Positions 17,891 through 26,647 of a stretch of DNA of 64,000 bases are shown piece after piece (within the stretch, counting starts at the first letter, position 1; the number at the start of each line of letters is the position of its first letter). The stretch is from an uncultured Clostridia bacterium (GTDB taxonomy: Bacteria > Bacillota > Clostridia > UMGS1883). Below the pieces are notes generated by a model that saw only the letters and a list, made by a program, of their open reading frames with translations, had not been told where the DNA came from and did no database searches. The stretch lies in assembly GCA_947629005.1 (NCBI GenBank), contig CANRCD010000002.1:1-64000 (forward strand). The letters are read 5' to 3'. The position numbers and the translations under genes were made by a program.

Positions 17891-18829
17891 ATGAAAGCTG
17901 AAACAGCAAAAACAAAGAAGACAAGAAAGCCGCTCACCTTCGCCACAACTCAAAAGATAAACGGCTACGTTTTCTTGGCGCCGTGGATAATCGGTTTCCT
18001 TCTGTTCTTCATGATTCCGCTTGTTAACACCGTCATTTATTCCTTCAACGACGTACAGGTTGGCGAAACGGGCGGTATGGAAATGGAGTTCGTCGGCACG
18101 GACAATTACTTCGATTTGTTCAACACCGAGGTTTCCACTAAGTCCCAGCAGTTTATTCGTGTGTTCTCCGACGAGAATTCAAACGTGCTGGTAAACACAC
18201 CCTTGATAGTTATATTCAGCCTTTTCTGCGCGCTGCTCGTCAACGCAAAGTATAAGGGCCGCGGAGTGGTCAGAGTTATATTCTTCCTTCCGATCATTCT
18301 TGGCCTTACGATAGTAACTGACATGATCGCCGTCTCTACCGGCGGCGACATGACGGCTGTCGAAACCACCGCCACCGAGGAAACCGGCTTTTTGATGAGC
18401 CTGTTCACCACGAACAGCTTCCTGCCGGCCAATGTTATCTCCTTCATTGTGGGAGTTATCAGCGACATCTTCACAATAGTGTCAAAAGCCGGCGTTCAGA
18501 CGCTGCTATATCTGGCGGCGCTCCAGTCCATCAATCCCTCGCTTTACGAGGTTGCCAAAATTGAGGGCTGCACCACCTACGAGACCTTCTGGAAGATAAC
18601 CTTCCCCATGGTCGGCAACATGACGATATTCGTGTTCGTTTACACGTTGGTCGATTTGTTCCTGGCCTCTACAATATCACAGGAAATATACGCCTTCGCC
18701 TTTACGAAAAACAAGATAGGCGTTGGCAGCGCCCTGTCGGTATGCTTCCTTATCAACGTGCTTGCAGCGTTGTTGATTATGATATTTATTCTTACGAAGG
18801 TGGTGAAATTAGATTATGGCAAACGCTAA
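17891..18829 (+). CDS. Sugar-type ABC transporter permease 3 (MalF-like)
   Basis: A 312-residue permease with about six transmembrane segments. The EAA loop reads EVAKIEGCTTYETFWKITFP. It has an extended loop after the first span (FNDVQVGETGGMEMEF). It starts 1 nt after the DUF5696-like gene with a GGAGGGG site and overlaps the next permease by 14 nt, so the last pair is translationally coupled. Together with the permeases at 11096-12928 it gives the cluster two full permease pairs. Confidence 0.93.
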   Translation: MKAETAKTKKTRKPLTFATTQKINGYVFLAPWIIGFLLFFMIPLVNTVIYSFNDVQVGETGGMEMEFVGTDNYFDLFNTEVSTKSQQFIRVFSDENSNVLVNTPLIVIFSLFCALLVNAKYKGRGVVRVIFFLPIILGLTIVTDMIAVSTGGDMTAVETTATEETGFLMSLFTTNSFLPANVISFIVGVISDIFTIVSKAGVQTLLYLAALQSINPSLYEVAKIEGCTTYETFWKITFPMVGNMTIFVFVYTLVDLFLASTISQEIYAFAFTKNKIGVGSALSVCFLINVLAALLIMIFILTKVVKLDYGKR

Positions 18830-19856
18830 GGCAAAGGCCAAAACCGGCGGCATAGGCGCGTGGTTCAAGGAAAAATGGAATGATAATTCCATCACCGACC
18901 CACTGCACAGAACCCGCTATTTCCAAGGCCTTGTAGTGAAGATCTTCGCGGCCTCGCTTATCATCGGTATGTGCTTTACCATACTCTACCCCATCATAAA
19001 GCTTTTCCCCATGGTGCTCAACAACGTGGAGGAGCTCGGTAATCCCGATGTGGTTTGGGTACCCAAGAGCTTTTCAATAGTCAGCTTTAAGGCCGCCATC
19101 CGCCTCGTATACGGTAACTTCTCGGTAATGCTGCTGTCGCTGCTTTACGCGGCGAGCATAGCTGTCATTCAGGTGTTCATCAGCGCCATGGCAGGCTATG
19201 TTCTGGGCAGGATTAAAATCCCCGGAGGCTCGCTGATATTCATTCTTGTTATCGTGACCTTCGTCGTTCCCCAGCAATCGCTGCTGATTTCCCAGTACCT
19301 GCGCTTCAAGAACTTCGATGTTCTGGGCCTGTTCACCCTGTTTACGGGAGGAACGGTTGACCTTATCAACAAGCCCATAACGCTGTATCTGCTGTCGCTG
19401 CTGGGCTTCGGTCTTAAGCAGAGTATGTTTATTTATATGTTCCGCCAGTTCTTCATCGGCCTTCCCAAAGAGCTTGAGGAAGCCGCACTCATTGACGGCT
19501 GCGGATTTTACAAGACATACTTCAAGATTGCTTTCCCCAACGCCATCCCCACGATAATGACGGTTGCCATTCTTTCCTTCGTGTGGAACTACGGCGATAC
19601 CTACTACACCGGTTACTTCTATCCGGACGGCCCGTTTGTGGCGGTTAAGCTTTCTCAGCGCTTCGCCCAGACCCAGTCCGATACCATTGTAACGGCTGTG
19701 CAGACATGGTTCGACGCTCCCGCCGCGACCTCGTTCGCCTTCGACGCTGTGCGTCAGGCCGCCGTGCTCATATTCCTTGTTCCGCTGCTTATCGTGTACT
19801 TCTGCGTACAAAAGAGTCTTGTCGAGAACATGGAGCAGTCCGGTTTGGTTGGTTAA
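18816..19856 (+). CDS. Sugar-type ABC transporter permease 4 (MalG-like)
   Basis: A 346-residue permease with the EAA loop EAALIDGCGFYKTYFKIAFP. It carries a longer N-terminal cytoplasmic tail than permease 2 and a periplasm-side insert near the C-terminus (VQTWFDAPAATSFAFDA). It overlaps permease 3 by 14 nt. It ends the cluster, with a strong terminator 10 nt after the stop. No ATPase, glycoside hydrolase or regulator follows. Confidence 0.93.
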   Translation: MANAKAKAKTGGIGAWFKEKWNDNSITDPLHRTRYFQGLVVKIFAASLIIGMCFTILYPIIKLFPMVLNNVEELGNPDVVWVPKSFSIVSFKAAIRLVYGNFSVMLLSLLYAASIAVIQVFISAMAGYVLGRIKIPGGSLIFILVIVTFVVPQQSLLISQYLRFKNFDVLGLFTLFTGGTVDLINKPITLYLLSLLGFGLKQSMFIYMFRQFFIGLPKELEEAALIDGCGFYKTYFKIAFPNAIPTIMTVAILSFVWNYGDTYYTGYFYPDGPFVAVKLSQRFAQTQSDTIVTAVQTWFDAPAATSFAFDAVRQAAVLIFLVPLLIVYFCVQKSLVENMEQSGLVG

Positions 19857-19865
19857 ACAAAATTC

Positions 19866-19897
19866 AAAACGGAGCCCCGAGGGGCTCCGTTTTTGTT
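19866..19897 (+). terminator. Terminator of the ABC/DUF5696 cluster
   Basis: Perfect stem AAAACGGAGCCCC (19866-19878) with its complement (19881-19893), 2-nt loop, then a T-rich tail. It lies between convergent genes and may serve the minus-strand anti-sigma gene too. Confidence 0.88.
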
Positions 19898-19920
19898 TTG
19901 CGCGGCCTTTTATAAAAGAA

Positions 19921-20955
19921 TTAATCCGTCAGCGCAAATTCATGACCTAAGTAAGTGATTGATTTAACGTTTTTCACGTCAATCAGATTGTCGAATACCC
20001 ATGTAAATGTCAGCCCCGTGCCGTCCGCCGAGCCGCCCACGCCGTGGCGAATACCGCTGTCAAATGAATAATATTCCGATTGACCGTCTTTATAATTCAA
20101 GATAAAGCTGCTTTGTTCCTCGTTGGACATCTTTTGATACTCGTCGCTCCGCGCGTCAAAACCCGTAACCGTAATATTAACCGCCATCGGCGATACATAC
20201 AGCCTTTCGTGAGAATTGCGCCCGAAAATCGGTATATCAGCTTCGGCTGTAAGTTTTGGGAAATCAGCGCCGTAATCTAACGCAAAAGTCACGCGCCATT
20301 CTCCGGTGACTACGGTTTTGAACGGAGAGGGATATTCGCTGGCCGCTTCCAAATCGCGCAGAGTAAGCGACATTTTGCTGCCTCTTTTAATGCCGCTTCT
20401 GTCAAAGCTAAGACAGCATACCAGAGTTATTTTGTCGTCGTTCGGATTTTCGTCCGAAATCAAACGGTAGCCTATGCTCGTATTTGCGTCGAAATCGTCT
20501 ATAATATGGCTTGTCACGTCAAAACGATACCGCGCATAGTCAAGAACCGCGTCCGGGGCGGCAAAGTCCATTAGAATAAACAAATTCCGCTCGTCGCCAA
20601 CGACCTGCTTAACGGTAAGCGTCCCCGACGAATTGCTGTCCGTTTGGTTTACCGTATACGCGCTTGACGATAAAAATTTCATTTCAACGTCACTTGCCGG
20701 GTTAAAGTACCTCACAAAGCCGCTGTCCAGTATAAATCCGGCGGCGAATACTCCTGTCGCGCTTACCGCAAGAATAACGGCGGCAGCCAAAACCATTCTG
20801 CATAATTTCTGTTTCATATACATCGTCCTTTCTTCTGTGACGGAGTTAAGACTGTCATTTACCATTCTTTTTATTCTGTTGCTGTCAGCCGTGAAATCAT
20901 TTGTGTAAGCGGCGTTGATTTCAAGCTCACTTAAAAGATTGCGTTTTTTTCTCAC
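19921..20955 (-). CDS. DUF4179-like anti-sigma factor
   Basis: About 344 residues: a cytoplasmic N-terminal segment of about 55 residues, one transmembrane helix (MVLAAAVILAVSATGVFAAGF), and an extracellular beta-rich region. This is the arrangement of DUF4179-type anti-sigma factors that sit behind ECF sigma genes. The stop codon of the sigma gene overlaps the first possible start (ATGA at 20961). That ATG is only 1-2 nt from GGAGG, so the GTG at 20955, 7 nt away, is the better start; the protein would begin MRKKRNLLSELE. It would hold the sigma factor at the membrane until a surface signal arrives. Confidence 0.82.
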   Translation of the reverse strand: MRKKRNLLSELEINAAYTNDFTADSNRIKRMVNDSLNSVTEERTMYMKQKLCRMVLAAAVILAVSATGVFAAGFILDSGFVRYFNPASDVEMKFLSSSAYTVNQTDSNSSGTLTVKQVVGDERNLFILMDFAAPDAVLDYARYRFDVTSHIIDDFDANTSIGYRLISDENPNDDKITLVCCLSFDRSGIKRGSKMSLTLRDLEAASEYPSPFKTVVTGEWRVTFALDYGADFPKLTAEADIPIFGRNSHERLYVSPMAVNITVTGFDARSDEYQKMSNEEQSSFILNYKDGQSEYYSFDSGIRHGVGGSADGTGLTFTWVFDNLIDVKNVKSITYLGHEFALTD

Positions 20956-20957
20956 AG

Positions 20958-21497
20958 TCATTCCTCCTTGTCGGATAATATTTTTTTCAGCTTTTGCTTT
21001 CCGCGCAAAAGCTTTGTTTTGACGGTGGATAAATTAACGTTTGTAATTTTTGCTATTTCCCTCAGCTTTTGGCCATACTTATAATACCGCACGAATATTT
21101 CGTTATCAGGCTCTCCCAGTTGGGCAACCGCCTGCCAAACAAAATTGTATAAATCGTTCGGCTCGGCAAGCTCATACGACGCTCTTGCCGCGTCCGATTC
21201 GACAAGCTCTATCGGCAAATCGTTTGTTTTCTTCTGAAGCCTTTTTAACGCGCAATTCTTTGCGATAGCCGCCAGATACGAACGTATAGAGCCTTTGTTG
21301 AGGTCTATGTTATCCGCGCTTTTCCATAGACCGATAAATACGTCCGCCGTTATTTCCTCCGTATCCTCCTTCGTAAGTTGCGAGCCTACTGTGTTGTAAA
21401 TAACCGTGCTGACATACGGAGTATAAATGTCAATGGCCTGTTCCAAGGAATTCCGCTGCCTTTTTTTCAAATTTTTCAGCAATTGTTCATCCGTCAT
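20958..21497 (-). CDS. ECF-type RNA polymerase sigma factor
   Basis: A 179-residue sigma-70-family factor. Region 2 (about residues 20-85) contains EITADVFIGLWKSADNIDLNKG (in part), and region 4 (about 120-175) has the helix-turn-helix KLREIAKITNVNLSTVKTKL. The length and layout match extracytoplasmic-function sigma factors. It is followed, with a 4-nt overlap, by its probable membrane anti-sigma factor. A TGAAAC element at 21572-21577 upstream resembles ECF -35 boxes and suggests autoregulation, but the -10 element is unclear. A GAGG site precedes ATG 21497. Confidence 0.92.
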   Translation of the reverse strand: MTDEQLLKNLKKRQRNSLEQAIDIYTPYVSTVIYNTVGSQLTKEDTEEITADVFIGLWKSADNIDLNKGSIRSYLAAIAKNCALKRLQKKTNDLPIELVESDAARASYELAEPNDLYNFVWQAVAQLGEPDNEIFVRYYKYGQKLREIAKITNVNLSTVKTKLLRGKQKLKKILSDKEE

Positions 21498-21606
21498 TTA
21501 TCCGTTCCTCTTTGTATAAATTAAAAGCTTCTAATCCGTACACTTATACTTATCCTTGTTTTCGCGAAAAAGTTTCATTTTACTAAAAATTTTTATAAAA
21601 TAAAGC

Positions 21607-21628
21607 GGGGGCGCCGACTCGGCGCTCC
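21607..21628. repeat. Dispersed palindrome, copy A
   Basis: An inverted repeat of the form GGnGCGCCGA / TCGGCGCTCC, with one changed base in the left arm. The same palindrome recurs at 34998-35018 and 52299-52319. It lies between the sigma-factor gene and the 3' end of the glycosyltransferase-like gene. It is followed by CTATACCC, as copy C is after a similar gap. Confidence 0.6.
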
Positions 21629-21696
21629 CTTCATCTATACCCGCAAATTAGCCGGATTTTCGGGGGCAATTCTTTTTTTGTGCATATCGTGAAAAA

Positions 21697-22542
21697 TCAG
21701 CACAGATGATTTATCAGCTCGGGTACGCCCCACAACGCGCCCTCCCATTCCGGAAAGTCGCGGCGAAGCCTGTCCGCACAGCGGCGGCAGAAGGCCGCTC
21801 GCTTGGCCTTGTCGGCGCGGAGCGCGGTTTTCAGCCCCCACACATGGGTGATAATATCCTGCCCGTTCAAATCGTATTGGTCGAGCAGGTGAAATATGGG
21901 CTTGCCTTGCTCGGCGGCGCATATAGCCAGCAGCCGCTGCTCGGCAAAAACCATTGGTACGACTGTGCTTTCATCCCCCCGAAGGGCGGTCATGAACTCC
22001 AGCGAGCGGTTTATGTAGTAATTCTTGAAATTCATATCCTTAATATAGAGAAAGGCGGTGTTGCATGGCGCCGCGTCCCAGCCGCGGTCGGGGAAACGAT
22101 ATCCCTCCCTCACGCTAAAACGTTCCTTCGGCGGATAGACTTCGGGGGTTATGGTCTCTCGGTGAGCCACCGCTATCTCCTTGTTCGCAAGCAAGGGCGA
22201 GAGATCCTTCCACACTATCATATCGCAATCAACATGGCACACGGGCTCCGAGCAGGCCCTAAGCGCCCATATCTTACCGGCCGCCCAGAACAAAAAGGGG
22301 TCGATTTCCGCCGGAACTCCGTCCAGCGGGGTGTCGATCCCTCCGTCCCATAAATCTTCCAGCCCGCGGGAGCGGAAATATTCCGCTCCGCAGCCGTCGG
22401 TGAGCATTTTTATGCTGCCTCCGTTTTTGCGCCATTCAAGGGCCGAGAGTATGAGCGTAAACAGCTCAAAATCCTCCATGGAGAAGGCCTCGCCCCCACG
22501 CGCGAAAAAAGGCTTTGTCCAGCTTGAGTGTATTGCTTTCAT
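21697..22542 (-). CDS. Glycosyltransferase-like protein (DUF6734-like)
   Basis: A 281-residue cytoplasmic protein opening MKAIHSSWTKPFF, the pattern I associate with the DUF6734 group of GT-A-fold proteins. Near residue 100 it has CHVDCDMIVWKDL; the DCD triplet sits where GT-A enzymes bind the metal and nucleotide sugar. Other glycosyltransferase-like parts are AAPCNTAFLYIKD and FAEQRLLAICAAEQGKPIFHLL. The ATG overlaps the stop of the upstream Ser-Gly-tail gene by 4 nt, so the two are translationally coupled. Substrate unknown; modification of the partner's Ser-Gly tail is an attractive guess only. Confidence 0.7.
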   Translation of the reverse strand: MKAIHSSWTKPFFARGGEAFSMEDFELFTLILSALEWRKNGGSIKMLTDGCGAEYFRSRGLEDLWDGGIDTPLDGVPAEIDPFLFWAAGKIWALRACSEPVCHVDCDMIVWKDLSPLLANKEIAVAHRETITPEVYPPKERFSVREGYRFPDRGWDAAPCNTAFLYIKDMNFKNYYINRSLEFMTALRGDESTVVPMVFAEQRLLAICAAEQGKPIFHLLDQYDLNGQDIITHVWGLKTALRADKAKRAAFCRRCADRLRRDFPEWEGALWGVPELINHLC

Positions 22543-22979
22543 ATCAAATCTATCCCGTAGCCGAGGCCTCCGTCGCCGCTGCCGCTGCCCGAACCGCTTC
22601 CGCTTCCCCCACCTGAGCCCGAACCGCTGCCCGAACCGCTGACGGCGGGATATTTCTGCATGAGCGACGCGGCGCGCTGTTCGTCCTCCGCGTCGTTTAT
22701 AGTCAGCCGCATGGCCTGCCTCGCCGAGGGCGCAAAGGTGAGCAGGGAGGCTTTTTTAAGCAGATTCGCGGCCTCCTCGGTAAAGGGGGCATAACGCTCC
22801 TCAAAGCGGAGCAGTCCTACGGCCGCGTCGGGGCGGGATGCGGCAAGCTCGCGGCAGAGCGCGGCAGTCTCGCTCACAGGCCGGCTGCGGCGGCCATCCA
22901 TGAGCATGGGCTCAAAATATCCGCCGATAAGTTCGTATGTATAGCATCTTTCGTTAAAAAACATCAGCAGTATTTTCAT
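22539..22979 (-). CDS. Unknown protein with a Ser-Gly repeat tail
   Basis: A 146-residue protein I do not recognise. Residues 1-112 are globular-looking and cytoplasmic (KILLMFFNERCYTYELIGGY; LLRFEERYAPFTEEAANLL). From about residue 116 the chain becomes alternating Ser-Gly (PAVSGSGSGSGSGGGSGSGS), ending GDGGLGYGIDLI. There is no signal peptide. It has its own promoter (23009-23037) and is coupled by a 4-nt overlap to the glycosyltransferase-like gene. The tail could be a flexible linker, a glycosylation substrate, or the core of a modified peptide; nothing in the sequence decides this. Confidence 0.75.
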   Translation of the reverse strand: MKILLMFFNERCYTYELIGGYFEPMLMDGRRSRPVSETAALCRELAASRPDAAVGLLRFEERYAPFTEEAANLLKKASLLTFAPSARQAMRLTINDAEDEQRAASLMQKYPAVSGSGSGSGSGGGSGSGSGSGSGDGGLGYGIDLI

Positions 22980-23008
22980 ATAGGTCCCTCCTGCTAAAAC
23001 CTATTCAT

Positions 23009-23037
23009 ATTATAACAAAGTATTCAGGTAAAATCAA
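23009..23037 (-). promoter_or_regulatory. Promoter of the Ser-Gly-tail/glycosyltransferase-like pair
   Basis: Minus strand: -35 TTGATT (23032-23037), 17-nt spacer, perfect -10 TATAAT (23009-23014). Confidence 0.75.
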
Positions 23038-23154
23038 TAGAAAACGCGCCTTTATTTTTCGTTTCTTTTCTGTTATTTTGTCGATTTTGCAGCATTCTGA
23101 TCCGGCCGCCGAAGAAAAATTTTCAAATTTCCAAAAGAAAATATAAAAAAACTC

Positions 23155-23183
23155 TTGAAAAATTTGGTGGGATTATATATAAT
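23155..23183 (+). promoter_or_regulatory. Promoter of the cyclophilin gene
   Basis: -35 TTGAAA (23155-23160), 17-nt spacer, perfect -10 TATAAT (23178-23183), 66 nt before the start codon. Confidence 0.75.
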
Positions 23184-23248
23184 ATATGAGGAGAATAAGA
23201 GCCGGATAAAATCCGGCCGCCGACAATTTTCAAAGGGAGATGATTGCC

Positions 23249-23740
23249 GTGGGAGAGCCTGTTAAGGCCAGAATAACCATGGACGGTGATTTCGGCGAGA
23301 TAGAGCTTGAGCTTTATCCCGACGCGGCGCCGGTTACCGTGGCAAATTTTGTTAAGCTGGCAAGCGGCGGTTTTTATGACGGTTTGGGCTTTCACCGAAT
23401 CATAAAGGGGTTTATGATTCAGGGCGGCGACCCTCTGGGCAACGGTACCGGCGGCAGCGGCGAACGCATTAAGGGTGAGTTTAGGCAGAACGGGGTGGAT
23501 AACCCGATAAAGCATGAGCGCGGCGTGATTTCCATGGCGAGGAGTATGCTGCCCAATTCTGCTTCCAGCCAGTTCTTCATCATGCACGATAACGCTCCCC
23601 ACCTTGACGGTTCCTACGCGGCCTTCGGGCGCGTTGTTTCCGGCATGGATACGGTGGATAGGATAGCTTCGGTTAAGGTCGGTCCAGACGGGCAGACTCC
23701 GCTGGAAAAGCCGATTATAAAGAAGATAGAGATATTGTAG
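23249..23740 (+). CDS. Cyclophilin-type peptidyl-prolyl isomerase
   Basis: A 163-residue cytoplasmic cyclophilin that speeds cis-trans isomerisation at proline bonds. Core signatures are all present: TVANFVKLASGGFYDGLGFH, RIIKGFMIQGGDPLGNGTGG, SSQFFIMHDNAPHLDG and YAAFGRVVSGMD. Two starts compete. The ATG at 23240 touches its own AAAGGGAG site, whereas the GTG at 23249 is 9 nt away, so the GTG is preferred; the first three residues are then dropped. It is monocistronic from its own promoter, with gapA about 100 nt downstream. Confidence 0.95.
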   Translation: MGEPVKARITMDGDFGEIELELYPDAAPVTVANFVKLASGGFYDGLGFHRIIKGFMIQGGDPLGNGTGGSGERIKGEFRQNGVDNPIKHERGVISMARSMLPNSASSQFFIMHDNAPHLDGSYAAFGRVVSGMDTVDRIASVKVGPDGQTPLEKPIIKKIEIL

Positions 23741-23778
23741 GCTTTTCGGTCAAGCACAAAGCCGCGTCCCCAATTTGC

Positions 23779-23809
23779 TAATAAATTGTTCAAAGAACAA
23801 TATTTATTA
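23779..23809. promoter_or_regulatory. Imperfect palindrome upstream of gapA
   Basis: TAATAAATTGTTC (23779-23791) pairs with GAACAATATTTATTA (23795-23809), one base bulged, around AAA. It sits 29 nt before the gapA start, inside an AT-rich stretch without a clear promoter. It could be an operator for a central-glycolysis regulator or an mRNA 5' hairpin. Confidence 0.4.
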
Positions 23810-23837
23810 AATTTATTAAACGAAAGGATGTTTTCCA

Positions 23838-24869
23838 ATGGCAGTAAAAGTTGCGATCAATGGCTTTGGCCGCATCGGCCGTCTGGCTTTCCGTCAGATG
23901 CATGAGGCTGAGGGCTACGAGGTAGTTGCTATCAACGACCTTACGGATCCCAAAATGCTGGCCCATCTGCTGAAGTACGACACCGCTCAGGGCGGATATG
24001 CCGGACGTATCGGCGAGGGCAAGCACACTGTCGAGGCCGGCGAGGGTTCCATCACCGTTGACGGCAAAACCATCACTATCTACAGCGAGAAGGACGCCGC
24101 TAACCTCCCCTGGGGCGAGCTCGGCGTTGACGTAGTGCTCGAGTGCACGGGCTTCTATTGCTCCAAGGAGAAGAGCATGGCCCACATCAATGCGGGCGCA
24201 AAGAAGGTTGTTATTTCCGCTCCCGCGGGCAACGACCTCAAGACCATCGTTTTCGGCGTTAACGAGGGCACCCTCACAGCCGACGATCAGATCATTTCCG
24301 CCGCGAGCTGCACCACCAACTGCCTCGCTCCCATGGCTAAGGCTCTTAACGATTTCGCTCCCATTCAGAGCGGTATCATGTCCACAATCCACGCCTACAC
24401 CGGCGATCAGATGATTTTGGACGGCCCCCACAGAAAGGGTGACCTCCGTCGTGCCCGCGCCGGCGCCGCCAACATCGTGCCCAACAGCACCGGCGCCGCC
24501 AAGGCTATCGGTCTTGTTATTCCTGAGCTGAACGGCAAGCTTATCGGCTCCGCTCAGCGTGTTCCCGTTCCCACCGGCTCCACCACTATCCTCACCGCCG
24601 TTGTTAAGAAGGCCGACCTGACCAAGGAGGCTATTAACGCCGCTATGAAGGCCGCCGCCTCTCCCTCTTATGGCTACAATGAGGATCCCATCGTTTCCTC
24701 TGACGTTATCGGTATGATGTATGGCTCTCTGTTCGACGCTACCCAGACCATGGTTGCCCACATCGCCGACGACCTTTACGAGGTTCAGGTGGTTTCTTGG
24801 TATGACAACGAGAACTCCTATACCAGCCAGATGGTTCGCACTATTGAGTACTTTGCGAAGCTCGGCTAA
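23838..24869 (+). CDS. gapA: Glyceraldehyde-3-phosphate dehydrogenase
   Basis: A 343-residue glycolytic enzyme that oxidises and phosphorylates glyceraldehyde 3-phosphate with NAD+. The Rossmann start [13 protein letters not shown], the NAD-preferring acidic residue in VVAINDLTD, the active-site [12 protein letters not shown] with nucleophile C158, and [30 protein letters not shown] are all present. C-terminal [12 protein letters not shown] is typical. Start ATG follows GAAAGGA at the normal spacing. Codon use is strongly biased (frequent GGC, GCC), as expected for a highly expressed gene. A strong terminator follows at once. Confidence 0.97.
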   Translation: MAVKVAINGFGRIGRLAFRQMHEAEGYEVVAINDLTDPKMLAHLLKYDTAQGGYAGRIGEGKHTVEAGEGSITVDGKTITIYSEKDAANLPWGELGVDVVLECTGFYCSKEKSMAHINAGAKKVVISAPAGNDLKTIVFGVNEGTLTADDQIISAASCTTNCLAPMAKALNDFAPIQSGIMSTIHAYTGDQMILDGPHRKGDLRRARAGAANIVPNSTGAAKAIGLVIPELNGKLIGSAQRVPVPTGSTTILTAVVKKADLTKEAINAAMKAAASPSYGYNEDPIVSSDVIGMMYGSLFDATQTMVAHIADDLYEVQVVSWYDNENSYTSQMVRTIEYFAKLG

Positions 24870-24880
24870 AAAGCAAAACA

Positions 24881-24910
24881 AAAACGGACGGCGCCGCCGT
24901 CCGTTTTTTT
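24881..24910 (+). terminator. Terminator after gapA
   Basis: Perfect 12-bp stem AAAACGGACGGC (24881-24892) with 24896-24907, then TTTT. It lies between convergent genes. Confidence 0.88.
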
Positions 24911-24926
24911 ATGTGCACTTATGCGA

Positions 24927-26522
24927 TTACCTCATCGACTCCACCGCCGCGCGTTCTATCGGCAGCCCTGCCGAATAGCGGCGGATATAGCGGTTAAAGC
25001 CGTCAACGTCCGCGGGGTCAGGGGTGACGGTAACGCTCTTCATGTCCTTAAATACCTTTTCTTTTAGGTAGATATCCAGCGCTTCTCCATCGGACCTTTC
25101 AATCATATAGGCGGCCAAAAGGGCTATGCCCCAAGCGCCGCCCTCTCCGGCGGTCTCCATAACGCTGACGGGGGCGTCCATGGCGGCGGCGAGTATCTTC
25201 TGGCCAACGCCCTCGGTTTTGAACAGGCCGCCGTGCCCCAGAATACTGTCCACCTTCACGCCCTCCTGACGAAGCATTATGTCCAGCCCTATCTTGAGGG
25301 CCCCCAGCGTGGCGTAAAGGTTAGCGCGCATGAAGTTCGCCAAGCTGAAGTCGCTCTCCGGCGTGCGGACAAACAGGGGCCGCCCCTCCTCGAAGCCGGT
25401 TATGCTCTCACCGGAATAGTAGCAGTAGGAAAGCAGACCGCCGCAGTCGGGCGCGCCCTCCATGGCCTTAAAGTACAGCGCGTCGTAGAGCTTTGGCATA
25501 CTGATGTTAACGCCCATAAGCTCCGAAAATTCCTTAAATATGTTCACCCAAGCGTTTATGTCCGAGGTGCAGTTGTTACAGTGAACCATGCCCACCAGAT
25601 CGCCCATAGGCGTGGTAACGAGATCAATCTCGGGGTATACCCTCGAGAGTTCTTTTTCCAGAACAATCATGGCAAAAACCGAGGTTCCGGCCGAAACATT
25701 GCCGGTGCGCACGGTAACGCTGTTTGTGGCCACCATGCCCGTGCCGGCATCTCCCTCCGGCGGGCAGAGGGCGACGCCGGACTCAAGCTCGCCGCTGGGG
25801 TCGAGCAGAAGCGCGCCCTCAGCAGTGAGGACGCCGGCGTTCTCGCCTGCTACAAGCACCTTAGGCATTATGTCCTCAAGCCGCCACGGCAGATCCTTTA
25901 TAAGCATATTGAATTTTTCTACCATAGAGGCGTTGTAGGTTTTTGTACCGGTGTCGATGGGGAACATACCGGAGGCCTCGCCCACGCCCAGCACCTTTTC
26001 TCCGGTAAGCCGCCAATGTATGTAGCCGGCCAGCGTGGTGAGATAGGCTATGCGGGAGACGTGCTCTTCGCCGTTGAGGATGGCCTGATAGAGGTGGGCT
26101 ATGCTCCACCGCTGGGGAATGTTGTAGTTAAAGAGGTTCGTCAGCTCGCGTGAGGCGCGCTCGGTTATGGTGTTGCGCCAAGTGCGGAACGGCGCAAGAA
26201 GCCTGCCCTCGCTGTCAAAGGCCATGTATCCGTGCATCATGGCGCTGAAGCCCATCGCGCCGATTTTTGTAAGCTTAACGCCGTATTTTTCCATTACGTC
26301 GGTCTTTAGCTTGGCGTAGCAGTCCTGAAGGCCGGCGTGGATATCGTCAAGCGAATAGGTCCAGATACCGTTTTCAAGCCGGTTTTCCCAAGTGTGTCCG
26401 CCCGAGGCGACGGGAGATTTGTCACTTGTGATAAGCACCGCCTTAATGCGCGTGGAGCCGAACTCCACTCCCAACGCCGCTCGGCCCTCGGCAATTTCGT
26501 TCTTTATTTGTTCGGTAGTCAA
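24927..26522 (-). CDS. FGGY-family carbohydrate kinase
   Basis: A 531-residue two-domain sugar kinase of the ASKHA fold that would phosphorylate a sugar or polyol with ATP. The phosphate-1 motif is [15 protein letters not shown] (Glu in place of the commoner Asp). The C-terminal adenosine motif is seen in [20 protein letters not shown] and [14 protein letters not shown]. It resembles the xylulokinase/ribulokinase side of FGGY, but the substrate cannot be fixed from sequence. The start is a TTG, supported by AAGGAGGG 7 nt upstream and the lack of any nearby ATG. It is single-gene, with a promoter at 26553-26581. Confidence 0.9.
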   Translation of the reverse strand: MTTEQIKNEIAEGRAALGVEFGSTRIKAVLITSDKSPVASGGHTWENRLENGIWTYSLDDIHAGLQDCYAKLKTDVMEKYGVKLTKIGAMGFSAMMHGYMAFDSEGRLLAPFRTWRNTITERASRELTNLFNYNIPQRWSIAHLYQAILNGEEHVSRIAYLTTLAGYIHWRLTGEKVLGVGEASGMFPIDTGTKTYNASMVEKFNMLIKDLPWRLEDIMPKVLVAGENAGVLTAEGALLLDPSGELESGVALCPPEGDAGTGMVATNSVTVRTGNVSAGTSVFAMIVLEKELSRVYPEIDLVTTPMGDLVGMVHCNNCTSDINAWVNIFKEFSELMGVNISMPKLYDALYFKAMEGAPDCGGLLSYCYYSGESITGFEEGRPLFVRTPESDFSLANFMRANLYATLGALKIGLDIMLRQEGVKVDSILGHGGLFKTEGVGQKILAAAMDAPVSVMETAGEGGAWGIALLAAYMIERSDGEALDIYLKEKVFKDMKSVTVTPDPADVDGFNRYIRRYSAGLPIERAAVESMR

Positions 26523-26552
26523 TTTTGTTCCCTCCTTATTATGTATGGATTA

Positions 26553-26581
26553 ATTATACTATACCGCGGGAAAAAATTCAA
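26553..26581 (-). promoter_or_regulatory. Promoter of the FGGY kinase gene
   Basis: Minus strand: -35 TTGAAT (26576-26581), 17-nt spacer, perfect -10 TATAAT (26553-26558). Confidence 0.75.
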
Positions 26582-26601
26582 TAGAAAAATTCCGAATTAT
26601 G

Positions 26602-26629
26602 AAAAAAGCTCCATGTACGGAGCTTTTTT
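26602..26629 (-). terminator. Terminator after the HPr-like gene
   Basis: Perfect 11-bp stem AAAAAAGCTCC (26602-26612) with 26619-26629 and a 6-nt loop. It lies downstream of the HPr-like stop on the minus strand and just before the kinase promoter. Confidence 0.8.
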
Positions 26630-26647
26630 CATTTGAAATTAATTAAT

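Noticed and set aside
22560-22640. CCGCTGCC-type tandem repeat as a noncoding microsatellite
   Set aside because: It is in frame and encodes the Ser-Gly tail with mixed Ser and Gly codons, so it is better described as part of the protein, although length variation is possible.
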